From: Aegilops tauschii subsp. strangulata
Lineage: Eukaryota > Streptophyta > Magnoliopsida > Poales > Poaceae
NCBI RefSeq assembly: GCF_002575655.3
Contig: NC_053040.3
Span: 361,148,267 to 361,212,266 of the forward strand
Reading direction: 5' to 3'
Length of the DNA: 64,000 nucleotides
Shown: in pieces, positions 1-11,682 of the stretch
Position numbering within the stretch: position 1 is the first letter of the stretch
How the letters are laid out: every line of letters starts with the position of its first letter
Program-made: the position numbers and the translations under genes
The notes under the pieces: model-generated
What the model saw: the letters and a program-made list of their open reading frames with translations, nothing else
What the model was told of the DNA's origin: nothing
Databases searched by the model: none

Positions 1-436
1 TTTATATACGGGGGCAGGGGGCACCCTAGAGACACAACAATTGATCGCTTGATCTTTTAGCCGTGTGCGGTGCCCCCCTCCACCATAATCCACCTCGATA
101 ATACTGTAGCGATGCTTAGGTGAAGCCCTACGTCGGTAGAACATCATCATCGTCACCACGCCATCGTGCTGACGAAACTCTCCCTCAACACTCGGCTGGA
201 TAGGAGTTCGGGGGACGTCATCGGGCTGAACGTGTGCTGAACTCGGAGGTGCCGTGCGTTCGGTACTTGATCGGTCGGATCGTGAAGACGTACGACTACA
301 TCAACCGCGTTGTGCTAACACTTCCGCTTTCGGTCTACGAGGGTACGTGGACAACACTCTCCCCTCTTGTTGCTATGCATCACCATGATCTTGCGTGTGC
401 GTAGGAATTTTTTTGAAATTACTACGTTCCCCAACA
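1..436 (+). mobile_element. Angela/WIS-type copia LTR, 3' part
   Basis: This is the last quarter of a long terminal repeat that begins before the window. It matches 47605-48041 of the LTR described below almost base for base (about 20 differences counted by eye) and ends in the family terminus ccccaaca at 436. The window opens at the TATA-like stretch tttatatacgg. The first five bases after it are gccag; the other flank lies outside, so the target duplication cannot be tested. It may be a 3' LTR or a solo LTR. Confidence 0.9.
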
Positions 437-446
437 GCCAGCACTC

Positions 447-839
447 TGTAGAGACGAGAATGGCAACTATTTAGGGTCCTCGGCTGTGGTCTATGGAGGC
501 ATCACCGACCCCATGATGTTAGAAACTTTTGCTTGCAAGGAGGGACTAGCCTTGGCAGATGATCCGGATGCTCATGACGTGGTGATGGCTTCCGATTGTG
601 AGGGCGTGGTCAGTGACATCAACAGAGGGACAAGTGGCCCTAACGCAGCTATCACACATGAAATATTAGCTCGCAGCTCTAGTCTCTCATCCTGCAAGGT
701 TATTTTTTAGCGTAGAAATTTCAATTTTGAGGCTCACAATCTCGCAAAGCAAGCATGTAATCTAGGCATAGGCAGACATGTGTGGTTGGGCACTCCCCAT
801 GACCCAACTATTGTACCTATGAACATTACTCTTATTTAA
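447..839 (+). pseudogene. RNase H (RVT_3-type) relic of a LINE ORF2
   Basis: One frame from about 447 to the TAA at 837-839 reads as the C-terminal RNase H-like domain found in plant LINE-type ORF2 and related orphan proteins. It opens with RDENGNYLGSSA, then LETFACKEGLALA (active-site Glu helix), ASDCEGVV (Asp strand) and a C-terminal EAHNLAKQA. An in-frame TAG at 708-710 interrupts it and the frame continues unchanged behind it, so it is a relic. No reverse transcriptase precedes it; the Angela LTR ends ten bases upstream. An A-rich stretch at about 860-880 could be the element's 3' tail. A truncated host RNase H-like gene cannot be excluded. Confidence 0.6.
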
Positions 840-1550
840 TAAAGCATGCGAGATTTCTCAAAAAAGAAGAAGTAAAAAGTTCTTTTTCTGGAAGAAAACA
901 GTAGCCTTTTAGGGACGCTCAGTTTTGAGTTTTCAGCCCATCATCCTTTCAGAATAAAGGCCGAGTAGGCCGGAAGCTACCAGTCTCGGGCAAAAAGGTA
1001 GCCCAAGTCACCCTGAATAATCACGGCCCACGAGCTCGTCGAAACTCGAACCAACAAGCACCCAGGCCCAGCAGAATGGCCGAGCGTGGGCAAGGTCGGC
1101 AGCCGCCGCCTCGTCGCCGCGGCAGACCAACTCGAATTGTTCTTCCCCCATGGAAGCACGGAGATGCCCCGAAGTGAATCTCGATGCAGCCAGTAAGGTC
1201 AGTCTTTTAGAGTAATTAGCACTGCATGGATGCACAATTAGTACTAATAGATTTCGCTTGTTTGATTTCGGAGAGATACATCACACATGCGATCTTTATT
1301 ATAGTACGAATTTGTTGCCGCCAATTTCCTTCCCCAGCCTTCCCCCCCCTCCCGGTAGCTGCAGCATCAACAGCGGACGCGCGCGCCTCTGGTGCAGCGC
1401 CATAGCCAACGGTAGTGCGCCTCTCGTTTCAGGAGATTTGGCTGGTTTTATAGGAGTTTTGGAAGGGAGAAATCCGTGTACCCAGGCCCAACAGTTTGCA
1501 ATTTCAACAGAGCATCGATGGAGCACCCGGTCAGATTGTAGTTGTGTATT
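840..1550. other. No recognisable gene
   Basis: Mixed-composition sequence with short open frames on both strands but no domain, splice structure or repeat that I recognise. It is probably old transposon or intergenic DNA. Confidence 0.4.
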
Positions 1551-1811
1551 CTCTCCATCCCGAATTAATTGAAGTTCTAATTTTGCTCTAAGTTAAAAGA
1601 AAACCTAATTTTGATAAATCTCACAGAAAATATATCAAAATCTGCATCATCAAATTAATATCATTATATTCATCATGAAATATATTTCCGCACCATATAA
1701 ATTTGATGTGTTATATATTAGTATATTTCTCTATATAGTTGATCAAACTTAAATAAGTTCGACTTATGACAATGGAATGCTATAATTTCAATCAATTTAG
1801 AATGGAGGGAG
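1551..1811. mobile_element. Stowaway-like MITE
   Basis: AT-rich 261 bp segment whose ends form a degenerate inverted repeat of about 24 bp: ctctccatcccgaattaatt on the left, and the complement of a stretch ending atggagggag on the right. The ends are of the ctcc/ggag Stowaway type but imperfect, and a clean TA duplication is not visible, which suggests an old copy. Confidence 0.5.
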
Positions 1812-2766
1812 TCCATATTAGATGCCAAAAGTGAGAACCAAACATAGCTTAGTTCGTTGGTGGACTAGTTGTATCTCCAGCCCCGGATTAAATCATAGGT
1901 TTGATGTTATCTCCGTCTCACCTCGACGGATCATTAGATGATGCATCTGTTAACTTGATTGTGATTTTATCAACCTTGAACCTTTTCACTTGTGTGAGTG
2001 TTTCATTGTGTGATATATGCCTATGCTGTATCATTTTTTTTCGTTATTTGACTATTCATTATAGTGCGGAAAAAAAAGTCTGAAGAAGAGTAGCCCCCCC
2101 CCCCCCCCCTCTTGTTGTTTCATTTCGTTTTCTAGTATATTAGAATTTTCCTTTTTATTGCTTTGTTAATGATATTTTATCTGTCAATGAATATTCTAAT
2201 AGCAATGTTCATGATAATGAAATAGAAGAGCTCGGAATGAAAAATGTTTTTCAGCAAAATGAAATGTTGTATTCAATGTTTTCTAAAAAAAATAGTAGAT
2301 GCTGAGAATCATTTACAAGTACACACATATAACTATTCACTTTCATTTCCAATAATGGTGCAAATATAAGAGATAGACAACATCTGAGTCGACACGTAGA
2401 CCATGTGGACGACTAATTACCATCATGGGAAATAATCAACAATTACCTTTTGCTTGGGTTGTGTGGTGGAGTCTTGCAAGGGACAGCGCCAAACTGCGTT
2501 ATGGAACTGGCCTTGCATGATTGTAACCATGACAATGTTACCTAATTAACACACAACCCCTTAAAAAACAATTACCTCTTGCTTGGACTAGAGGACTAAT
2601 ATTTCTGTGGTGTGACTACAATACTACTACCAGAGTAACAATGAGCCAAAAAGGTGCCCTAAAACGACCTCAAGGAGTGCTTTACAATCTACATATACCA
2701 CATTTACATAGTTATTTCTTGACCTTTTGCTGCGAACAGACAGACTGAGCCGACAAACATGTGATG
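1812..2766. other. Downstream flank of the P450, no gene seen
   Basis: AT-rich spacer with a poly-C run at about 2092-2108. The right end should hold the 3' UTR and polyadenylation region of the minus-strand P450. No coding frame is convincing. Confidence 0.4.
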
Positions 2767-5700
2767 TCAGTTCTTAGGGAAGAGCTGAATGTGAAAGCCA
2801 TCTGGGAAGCTCAGTCCTGGGGTACGCATTATGTTACCTCCTTTTACCGTCTTCCATCTGAAATGACGAAATTTAAGGTTAGAGAAGGCCGATTTCACCT
2901 TCACAGTTCTTATAGTGAAACAGTGTCCATATGTGACCACGTGTACAAGGGACTAACTGCACCTGTATTTTGTCACCAGGCAGTGGATGAAGGTCGCCAT
3001 CAGGACCTTGCTGAGGTCAGTTCCGACGCAGAACCGGAGACCCCCGCCGAACGCCATGAAATGCTTTGTTCCACCGGTGATTTCCATCTTATCCTGCAGC
3101 CCAAGTAAAACCCGGAAGTGTTATTTCTTCAGACAGATAGGTGAGTCAAGACTCTAGACCCAAAAGTAAACACAACACATGACTTTCATATGCACTCTCG
3201 CTCACGAAGGCCATGCGTGCATGGACGCTTCTGTAAGCAGATATATATATTAATCTAGCTTCCATTTGCTTCTACCGCTATGAGACACTAGCATGGCCGC
3301 ATCCTTTTCTTTATTCCTACCTGTTCCTTATCAACAGAACAGTGAGGATTAAGTATCATTTGACAGTATGCTGCTCTAGAATCTGACTTGACCGCGCACA
3401 AGTGGACTAATCACGTAGCACAATACAGAGGACTGAGCTTATTGTTACCGAACTTTCAGGTTCATCCCCTGTATATACACTAACAGAAACTCGACTTCTG
3501 TATTTGCTTCCCAAATAAGCAGGTATTGAAATAGCACAACTTGCCACATTGATGAATTGTCGAATTGGAGTCCTAGACCCAGACATGCTTAGAGTAAATT
3601 ACGAGCTAGTCATGATCCCACGCAAATACAGTAAAAATGCTACTCTATATATGATTTTCGTACGTTTTTCCAATGTCTCGTGTGGTTCTCTGACAACCCT
3701 AATGCTGGCTAATAAGATAACCACTACGCCAAGTGCACTTTGGCTTCCTCTTCTAATATACCCTTCCAAGTTATTAAACTCTATTTAACGTTTCAAGTTG
3801 GTAATAAGTTACAACTTGGGAGAAATTCAGAGACTCAAGCATTGCATGGAGTCACTGACTGAGCGGCCTGGCTGTTGCTATTGGCTTTAATAAAATAAAA
3901 TGATAGCTTACTTTGATTAGAGTGGTCAAACTTAGGGTATGATTTATAGATGTAGTCGTTTGCATGGCACTGGGAATTGAACCTTGGAAGTTTAAGCAAA
4001 CAAAACCCTGAAGCTACCCACCACCCATGGTGACACTTTGTCGATGATGGGCCATGCCGGCAGTTAGATTCAGCGCGGGTACCGCAACCCTAACGTTCAT
4101 TTCGCTTCCAAGATGAAATGAGCTGGTTTCAGTTTGCATAAATAAAGATGAACGAGCACAAACCTGCCACCTCCATGGATTAAACGCCAACGGGTCTTCA
4201 TAGATTTCGGGATTTAAGTGCACTGCTGGAGGGCACACCATGACTGCCCACCCTGCTGGAATAGTGTAGCCTGCACCCAAAGGAGGAGAATGCAAAAAGC
4301 ATTAGATTTCTTAAACTCACGCCATGAACCAAAAAGTGTCTTTATTATTCAAACATGGTATGTCATCCACCACTCACTCAATGTACCTTTGAATTCAATG
4401 TCTTGCAAGGCCTTCCGAAAAATCCCGGGCACGATGTTGGCTATCCTTGCTATCTCCAACGTGACCTTCATGAACAAAGGATGCACAGAGGTGGGCGTGT
4501 CAGTTTCATCAGTCCTTCAGAGGCTCTAAGTAGTCTAGTATCGTTAATTTCTTCCTCGATCTCGTTTCTTTTACTTTTGTTATTAAGATAATAAAACTAG
4601 TACTCCATCCGTAAAGAAATATAAGAGCGTATAGATGATCTAAACGCTCTTATATTTCTTTACAGAGGGAGTACGATATATCTTCTCTCTCGTGGACTAT
4701 GCATTTGGTCACCCAGGTAGGGAACACAAAGCAAGCTACTTGCACAATCGCATTTGGTCTGTCAGGGTTCCTCAACTTTGCCACTATCGTAGTGCAGCCC
4801 TAACAGCCATTCATTAGTCACTGTTACATCGAGTCAATTTCTTTACCGTGCAATTTGCATCATAGCTTAGCTAGGTAGGTAGTCCCGGTTAGGCTCACCT
4901 GAGAGGTGAAGGTCATGGACTTGTACTCTGCCCACGTGAGGCCGGCATCCGGGTCCTTCCTGTCCCTAACAATCGCCTCATGCTCCTCCTGACCACACAA
5001 AGAGCATTATATCTTCAATTGTTATTTTGCACAAGTAGCTCGTCTAGCTAGTTCTTGCCGCTGCACACAACATCGATCGAGATCGATAGACGTAAAGTCA
5101 CATGCAGTTTATACTAGAAGTACTAACCGTTAACGCTTCGAGCACCTTCGGGTTCTCGGTAATGAGCCTGATGCCTAGCGTGAGGGACAAGGCAGTAGTC
5201 TCGAAGCTCGCGAAGAGGAGGACAAACATGAGGTCCAGCGCCACCGTCTCGGTGAGGACGGGCTTCTCCCTCCTTAGCTCCTCGATCATCACGTCGAGGA
5301 AGTCCTCAGGCTGCCTCCCCTCGTCCGCCATCCTCTCCCTCATCATCCTCTTGAGCACGGTCATGGCGTTCCTTCTCCCCTGCACAGACATGCAATTGCA
5401 GCTCCATCAAGCGTTCCAGGAAGAGAAGAGAGAAGCTCAACGGAGCGGGTTCCGTGAGAGCCGCCATTTGACTGGTCGTATGTTGACTTGACACGCATGT
5501 GCAGTTTTGTGCACTACGTAGGCTGGTCAAGAAGCATCTGTGGCTTTGTGCGCATGTGCGTACCTTCATGCACTCATGATACGCTGTGCCGGGGATGTTC
5601 ACCGGGAAGGAGATAAGCCCCCGGATGAAGGCCACAAAGTTCTTCCTCAGGCTCTCGGACGACTTGGTTGGCTCGTAACCGATCAGCTTCTTCGCGGTTA

Positions 5701-6489
5701 TGTCGAAGATCATCTAGGACAAGTATCAAACAGGAGATGCACATCAGCAATGATCTCTAATCTGATGATGTTAAACGCATGCAGTACCAGGTACTCCATG
5801 CACAGAGCATGCATGGTCTTACGGTGGAGAGGCCGTCCTTGAGCTCGACGCTCGGCTGGTCAGCCCAGGAGGCGAGGGTGGCGCGGCAGGCAGTGTCCGT
5901 GTCGGCGAGGAGCACAGCCCGGAGGTTCTCCTGGCCGTACAGGCGGAGCACGAGGGTCTTGAGGTACTTGTACATGAACCCGTGCAGGGAGCCGACGTTG
6001 TCCCGGCCAAAAATCTCGGTGAAGGTGGCCGGGTACCAGCTCTCGAACAGCTTGCCCTCCTGCTGGAACACGTAGTGGTTAAGGTCCGGGTCTGCCGACA
6101 CCACCATAGCCCGGCCGACGACGCTGGTCTTGAAGATGGTACCGTACCTATGCGCACACACCCAATCAATGTCAGAGCAAGCTCTCATGCATACTTACTC
6201 CAATAGTCCAATGTGATCATGAACTGATTGGGTTTGGATGCTGGCACCGTGGTGCATAACAGTGGTGCTGCGTGGTTAGTTAACTACCCTACCTGTTCAC
6301 CCTGTCCTTGACAAAGGGGGAGACGTCGCATGTAGGATTAGGGGCGAAGAACTGCATGGTCTCGCCGAGGAGAGGGAGGCCGAGGGAGCCCGGGGGCAGC
6401 CGGCCGTTCGCCTTGGGGTGGCTCCATCTGTACGCCCACAGGATGAATGCCACGGCCATGACCAAGGCAACAACCCATAGTGCTTCCAT
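2767..6489 (-). CDS. cytochrome P450, CYP87 family (CYP87A-like)
   Basis: Nine exons on the minus strand join without frame error: 6489-6293, 6147-5823, 5713-5564, 5379-5128, 4988-4899, 4465-4387, 4270-4164, 3093-2963, 2857-2767. The product has 473 residues, normal for plant P450s. All introns are GT-AG. It starts with ATG MEALWVV and an N-terminal membrane anchor (residues about 3-20), then the proline hinge LPPGSLGLP (31-39), I-helix ASFETT (281-286), K-helix ExxR as EIAR (342-345), FNPWRW (394-399) and the heme loop FGGGLRFCVG with Cys422. The sequence follows the CYP87A pattern closely (for example FPVNIPGTAYHECM). CYP87 enzymes are ER monooxygenases acting on sterols or triterpenoids; CYP87A members of cardenolide plants cleave sterol side chains. 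The substrate here cannot be inferred. No break was found. A Stowaway MITE sits in the intron between exons 5 and 6. Confidence 0.93.
4603..4671. mobile_element. Stowaway MITE in P450 intron
   Basis: A 69 bp near-perfect palindrome (ctccatccgtaaagaaat... against ...atttctttacagagggag) flanked by TA on both sides (4601-4602 and 4672-4673). It lies in the intron between P450 exons 5 and 6 and leaves the splice sites intact. Confidence 0.9.
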
Positions 6490-6664
6490 GGACTCCAAGG
6501 TGTAACTAGAAGACTGTCAGCTAGGGCTACTGTATCGATCAATCCTATTAGATCAGGTCAAGGGACAGGGCAATGGCGGTGCACGCGGAGGGAAGCGAGA
6601 AGAGAAGCTAGCGCAAGATATGGCTGCAACAAGTACGGGGAGCTATGTTGGGAGATCGCCTCGC

Positions 6665-6672
6665 TTTATATA
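6665..6672 (-). promoter_or_regulatory. TATA box of the P450 gene
   Basis: On the minus strand this reads TATATAAA in a GC-rich setting, about 175 bases upstream of the chosen ATG at 6489. The position suits a core promoter with a 5' UTR of roughly 140 bases. It is the only strong TATA candidate nearby. Confidence 0.6.
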
Positions 6673-6699
6673 GCGGTTTCGTCGGAAATGCCGCGGGAG

Positions 6700-8812
6700 G
6701 CTGCCGGGCAGGAACTTAAACAAATGGACGGAGGAGAATTATTGCCGCAGAATCCTTTCAAGTGTGTATCTTTTTGACGGAAAAACCCTTTCCTCAAGCT
6801 TGCGCAAGATCTGCTCTCGTTTGCTGTGGTGTTATGTTCCGACGACTGTGCTACACGCCACAGGGGGTAAGCTGTTCTGTTCTGAACTTTTCAGAGTGGT
6901 TAACACTTTCAGTCTGGCCCTTGTCCGTGAGCATCATTCAGGATAAAAGCATGTCCAGCTAGCAATGTATTTGCCGGCTGTTCCCCAGACCATGAGTTGT
7001 TCTTTTGGCATCTGTTAGGTGATTAGGCAAAACACTATATTACACAAGCCATGCACTTAGGTTTCGAATGGTCCATGTGTGGCCGTGTCTTTCCATTTTG
7101 CCTTTTGGTTGGACAGTAGTTATAGGTTCAATGCAGATGGCAAATTTTTTTTGACGGGAATGCAGATGGCAATTAGTTCGACAGGATCAAACAGTTCGGT
7201 GGGAAGTCAAATGTCTGTTGTATTAGGAAGAAATCATACTTATGAACTGTCATGACTAGCTAGGCTGTCCCATGTAAACTCTGTGGATAATAAGAAACTA
7301 AGAACACCTGGCGGGGCACAGTAGAACAGTAGAAGAAAAGGGTAGAATATCCACCGGCACACCAGAATTGTCAAATGCCGATGGACAGCGAGTCAACACT
7401 TGTTTTTGTTATCGATCGCTTTTGGCCTGTTGCTGTGAGCATCAGGGCATGCATCTGCATCGATCTAGTAAGACGTCGCAATCACAGGTGCGGTAGACCC
7501 AGGGTAGACCCACACCCCCAGCTATGTACGTACTGTACCAGCAAAGTGTAGGTACATGTTCTTTCCTTCCAGACTATCTTATGCATATAATCTGCTTGTG
7601 CTAGCCCTGAATCCATCACAACAGCTAGCATACATGCATACGCATGCATTGCAGATCGACATGGATATATCGCGGAATCTTCCATGAGCGTCATACGCCC
7701 TGTCGTCGTTGGGACGATCGGTCGATCACGCGTGAACCTGCATTGTCACGTCAGGTTTAAGTGTGTGTGTGTGTGTGTCCGTGACAAGTGGTTCCACGTA
7801 CGTACGGCCACGTACATACGTGCTCGTTCCTTCGGATCCATGCCGCCATTTTCGTCTGCATGCATGTCGGTCGTATCGATCTGGCCGGCCGGGTCGCCTT
7901 CCTCCAGATGTTCATGCATGCACCTTGCTTCCTTTCCTTACGTACGTACGTGCATGCATACACGTGTGCTCGTTCGTGGATGAGTATTGCACCGTCCTAT
8001 CAATTCCCCCCATTGATTTATGATTAATGAATCGATCAGCTCCGCACGATCGGACTGCAGGTATGAACCCGTGACACGGCCGGCACCGGCAGCATTGACG
8101 CTGACCGAAGATCGAAGATCGGTCTTGGAGAGGTGTAGTTGAGCAGCCAACTGAGGGAGATTGGCACGCATCTAGCTAGTATCTCTGTGAAAGGTGGCCC
8201 TAGTAAAAACAAGTCTCGCTCCTGCTCCCGTAGTGGAGTACATATCTGCATAGCTCCATCCACGCCGTTCTTTAAATGCATCGTTGTTCGCGTGGCTGGT
8301 TGGTTAACTCGAGCCGGAGAAGCGTAGACCACGAGTTATATTCGTGTAGTCGTGTAGATCACCATGAGGGGATCGGTCGGTCGGGGGAAAAAGGCTGATC
8401 GCGTCATTGCTTCCCAACGACCATACTCAGTCTGAGGACGACAACAGATCAATCCAAGAGCGAAGAGATCTGGATATCTACCTAGAGAATTTGTCAACTA
8501 GAGTAGATAGATCGATGCCAAGCGCAAGCAATTCTTAGATTGCATCCACACCTGTATAGCAATAATCTTATCATTATTCTGCACCTTATTCTTATTCCCT
8601 GGATCCCCTTCATCTGACAAGTTACCCATGGATTAGTTTAAGATCTTACAAAGATCTTCTACTGGTTGATATAATGTCACGAGGGCAAGGTGGGCGTGTA
8701 TAACTTACACGCGGGAATCATCCGGGCTTATGCCCAAATCTTGGATATATTCCATGTATCGGAACTCCAATCCCTAGCCTTACCCCGGGAATAGAATGCC
8801 TCAACAAAAGTA
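6700..8812. other. P450 upstream region, no gene seen
   Basis: About 2 kb of spacer upstream of the P450. It is rich in acgtacgt and gcatgcat palindromes (7790-7960) and holds a GT microsatellite. Open frames are short and unlike known proteins. Confidence 0.4.
7761..7778. repeat. (GT)9 microsatellite
   Basis: Nine uninterrupted gt dinucleotides. Confidence 0.95.
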
Positions 8813-9977
8813 CTAAGGGCATCTCAAATGCTGACTCCCAAACCGAACACCGTATCCATCCGCCTGCTGGCCCGATGAACCACGACTTCGGCATCGTTAG
8901 ATGAGCGGAGAGGTGAGGATGTGTGATGAGTGGAGACGGAGAGGAGCGGAGAGAAGGTGAGTGGAGAGGAGTGGTGCAGACAACGCCGGAGCCATGCTTA
9001 AATAAGTGCGGCCAGGCAAACGGACACACAACCGTCTTCAATGCGGCGCACTGGTCAGAGTAGGATTCTTAATTGCCGTGTCGGTATTAAAGCGGCGCCG
9101 CTCACTTGTCCAATCACGTCGCTTTGACCGACATCAATGCCGTGTGGAGTTAGTCCACTCTGGAGCGGCCTGATCGACATAAATGTGCGGCGACCGCTTC
9201 ATGCGAAGAGGGTTTTTCGCGCGGAGAGGGTTTTGAGGTGAGACGCGGCGGGCAGGCGCGTACGTGGCGGCAGTCCAGATGCCACAAAGATCCCTCTAAT
9301 TTGTGTCTGATTTACAAAATTTTGAAGAAGCAGACGCTTCCACGAACCGATGGGGTACTGCTTTGAATGACTTGCAGCATCTGGACACCATAGTCCAGAC
9401 GTTTGCGGACGTTTTAAGAGGGAAAACGTTTGTTTTAAGCCGGCTGATTACAGCCCGACGTAAGCCTCCTCCAACATCTGCCACGCGTTCCAGTGGGGCT
9501 TGCGCATCGCTTCTCCCTCCTGAACGTTATCCCCGCGCGAGCTCGGGCACACAAAGAAATCCAATTAGGTCATTGACCCAGGTGCCCAACTCCTCTGAGT
9601 TCTAGCTCGTTTTCCTCCCTCCGATCGATGCTCTTCCTTCGTCGTCTGCCCCGTCTATTTCACCGGTGAATCAAAAGCAGCAGCCGAGCGCAGAGTCGTG
9701 TTGTGGGAGGCGCCGCTGTCAGGCTCTTTTTTTTGAAGGAGATGTTTCAATCCCAGCGGAGATGAAACTCACCGACGCTGGAAGACCAGTCGGAGACGCT
9801 GCAACGCGATGCTGCCAAAAGGGCTCGTCACCGATGTTGCAGCACCGACTGCCTGAGGAGAGGGGGTGCTGCCCCTGTGCTGCAATGGACAGCTAGGAGA
9901 CGCCGCCGCTGCAAGCCCGCCCATGGACACTAGCACAAGGGGATCACCGATGCTGCGATGGGGAGTCGCACGAAGGT
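8813..9977. other. Probable degraded DNA-transposon sequence
   Basis: It opens with ctaagggcatctcaaatgct, like the gggcatct ends seen at 11382 and (inverted) at 18820. The body has phrases of the type atccctctaatttgtgtc that I associate with Triticeae non-autonomous elements. No matching right end or target duplication was established. Confidence 0.35.
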
Positions 9978-10401
9978 GCTGCAATGGGCGGAGGGTCGCG
10001 CGGCGATGCTGCAATGGAGCACTCATCAGCGGCTCCCAGTGCTACGATGCAGCGCCCGTCGGCAGCCCGGAGCTGCGATGCAAACCTCAATGCTACAATG
10101 GAGCTTCGCCAACGGCTCCTAGTGCTGTGATGCAGCGCTCGCTGGCGGCCCGGAGGTGCAATGCAACCTCGGTGCTGCAATGGAGCTTCATCGGCAGCTT
10201 CCGGTGTGCAATGCAGGGCTCGCTGGTGGCCCCGGAGTTGCGATGCAAATCTCGGTGTTGCAATGGAGTTTCATTGGCAGCTTCCGGTGTGCGATGCAGC
10301 GCTCGCCGGCGGCCCCGGAGCTGTGATGCATACCTCGGTGCTGCAATGGAGCTTCGCCAGCGGCTCCTGGTGCTGCGATGCAGAGCTCACTGGCGGCGGC
10401 C
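9978..10401. repeat. Minisatellite, ~83 bp unit, 4 full copies plus one degenerate
   Basis: Units start at 10073, 10156, 10238 and 10321 (lengths about 83, 82, 83 and 81), with a looser first unit from 9978. Each unit carries the same order of blocks: a gatgcaa start, tgctgcaatggagcttc, an agcggctcc-type block, gcgatgcagcgctcg and ggcggccccggag. The unit length is not a multiple of three, so the long plus-strand frame running through it is not a protein repeat. Confidence 0.85.
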
Positions 10402-10684
10402 GTGATGCTTGCAACGACGGCACTTCGCGTTGCTATGACGTCAATGTAAGCTGCACCGTCTGTGCTGTGCTAGGCACGATGTGCAGGGCGCGGTGGAAAG
10501 CTGCGGTCAGAGGAGATCGAAGTCGACATCCAAAGTTAACGCGATGTGAAGAACGACATGGTGTGCGTTGACCGAATCCAACGGTTTACGAGTGAGCAAT
10601 CTGACGGCCCAGTACCCAACTTATTTCTTCGGAAAATCAAATTAGTCGGTTGATTTGTAAAATGCCTTAGAATACCCATTACCT

Positions 10685-10969
10685 GAACCAACATGTGGTT
10701 GGATGGTTAGAGGGACTGTGGTATCCCCAACCCATCAGGGTTCAAATCCTGGTGCTCGCATTTATTTCAGGATTTCCGGCGATGTACATTCAGTGGGAGG
10801 AGACGTTCCCATCGACAACGAGGTGTCTATGGTGACTTCGTAAATTTCAAAATGATATGCCGGCTCAGTCTTTCAGAGGTGCTCATAGGAGTAGGGTGTG
10901 CGTGTGTGCGTTTATAGGGGTGAGTGTATGCGCGTGTATATAAGTGTTTGGGTGTGTTAAAAAAGAAAA
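10685..10969 (+). mobile_element. Au-type SINE
   Basis: A tRNA-derived SINE of the Au family of grasses. The head holds Pol III promoter-like boxes (tggttggatggttagaggg; B box ggttcaaatcc at about 10738-10748), the body contains the family phrase cagtgggaggagacgttccc, and the tail runs into gtgttaaaaaagaaaa. A perfect 14 bp target duplication, aatacccattacct, stands at 10671-10684 and 10970-10983. Confidence 0.92.
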
Positions 10970-10983
10970 AATACCCATTACCT

Positions 10984-11380
10984 TGTCACGGAGGTGTTAC
11001 TCGGAAAAAAGATGATTATCAAATCGATGAGTATTCCGATTAATCACATCGATGCACAGGCCGTTGCGTTCTTTGTTCTGGTGTGTCACTGGATACGCCA
11101 TCCGTTTGCTTAGCCGCGTCGATAGGTGTCCATCCAAGCAGTCAAAGTCAGCCCTCTCTAGCCTCGATCGGTTACGGACCGGTCAAAGTACCAAGTTAAA
11201 CGCCTCAGCCGATGAGTTTTTTTTTTCCCTTTTGAGAACCACCATACCGGGATGCGTATATCTGCCTGCACTTCACGGCACCACACAAATGCCATCTTCA
11301 TACGAACGTATGCGTCCACGTGCATGCATGCCTCAACAGTGTATCCGAAGGCTTATCAAAATGAGACCAACCAAGGGCTA
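10984..11380. other. No recognisable gene
   Basis: Spacer with a T-rich run near 11218. Nothing identifiable. Confidence 0.35.
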
Positions 11381-11652
11381 AGGGCATCTTCAACGCCGAC
11401 TTGTAAATTTCTCCAATATATGTCCGTTTTTATATTTGAACGTGGTTTGCAGACATAATACGGGTGAGAGCAATCCAACGCTAATTGCGGCTGTGAGGAA
11501 AAAAAGTAGATGAGGACCATTCATGTGGTGGAATATTTGTGGGTTGGGAGGAGAGAGAAGAGAGGGATCATGCATTTGCGGATGGGAGAAGAGAGAGAAG
11601 AGAGAGACCATGCATGTGATTGGTCAATTGTATGTCCGGACTCTGGTTAATC
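11381..11652. mobile_element. Left arm of a DNA element split by a LINE
   Basis: The segment begins with agggcatcttcaacgccgac and ends at the LINE target duplication (11639-11652). The other arm is 18667-18829, which ends in the inverse terminus ggagatgccct. Together they form a roughly 420 bp non-autonomous element with gggcatct ends. Its own target duplication was not found. Confidence 0.5.
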
Positions 11653-11682
11653 TTACGAAAAAAGGTCCCCCCTCGCTTTATA

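Noticed and set aside
1258..1572. 104-codon plus-strand frame
   Set aside because: No similarity or motif recognised; it runs into the MITE at 1551.
2761..3108. 115-codon plus-strand open frame
   Set aside because: It is antisense to P450 exons 8 and 9, whose minus-strand reading gives the heme loop and C-terminus with correct splice sites.
6490..6498. Three-residue N-terminal extension of the P450
   Set aside because: It would start at TTG; the first ATG is at 6489.
9866..10405. 179-codon Cys-rich plus-strand frame that looks like a repeat protein
   Set aside because: It follows the minisatellite, whose unit is not a multiple of three; the residues change register from unit to unit.
10685..10760. 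tRNA gene suggested by the B box
   Set aside because: The boxes belong to the Au SINE head; no cloverleaf can be drawn and a SINE body and target duplication follow.
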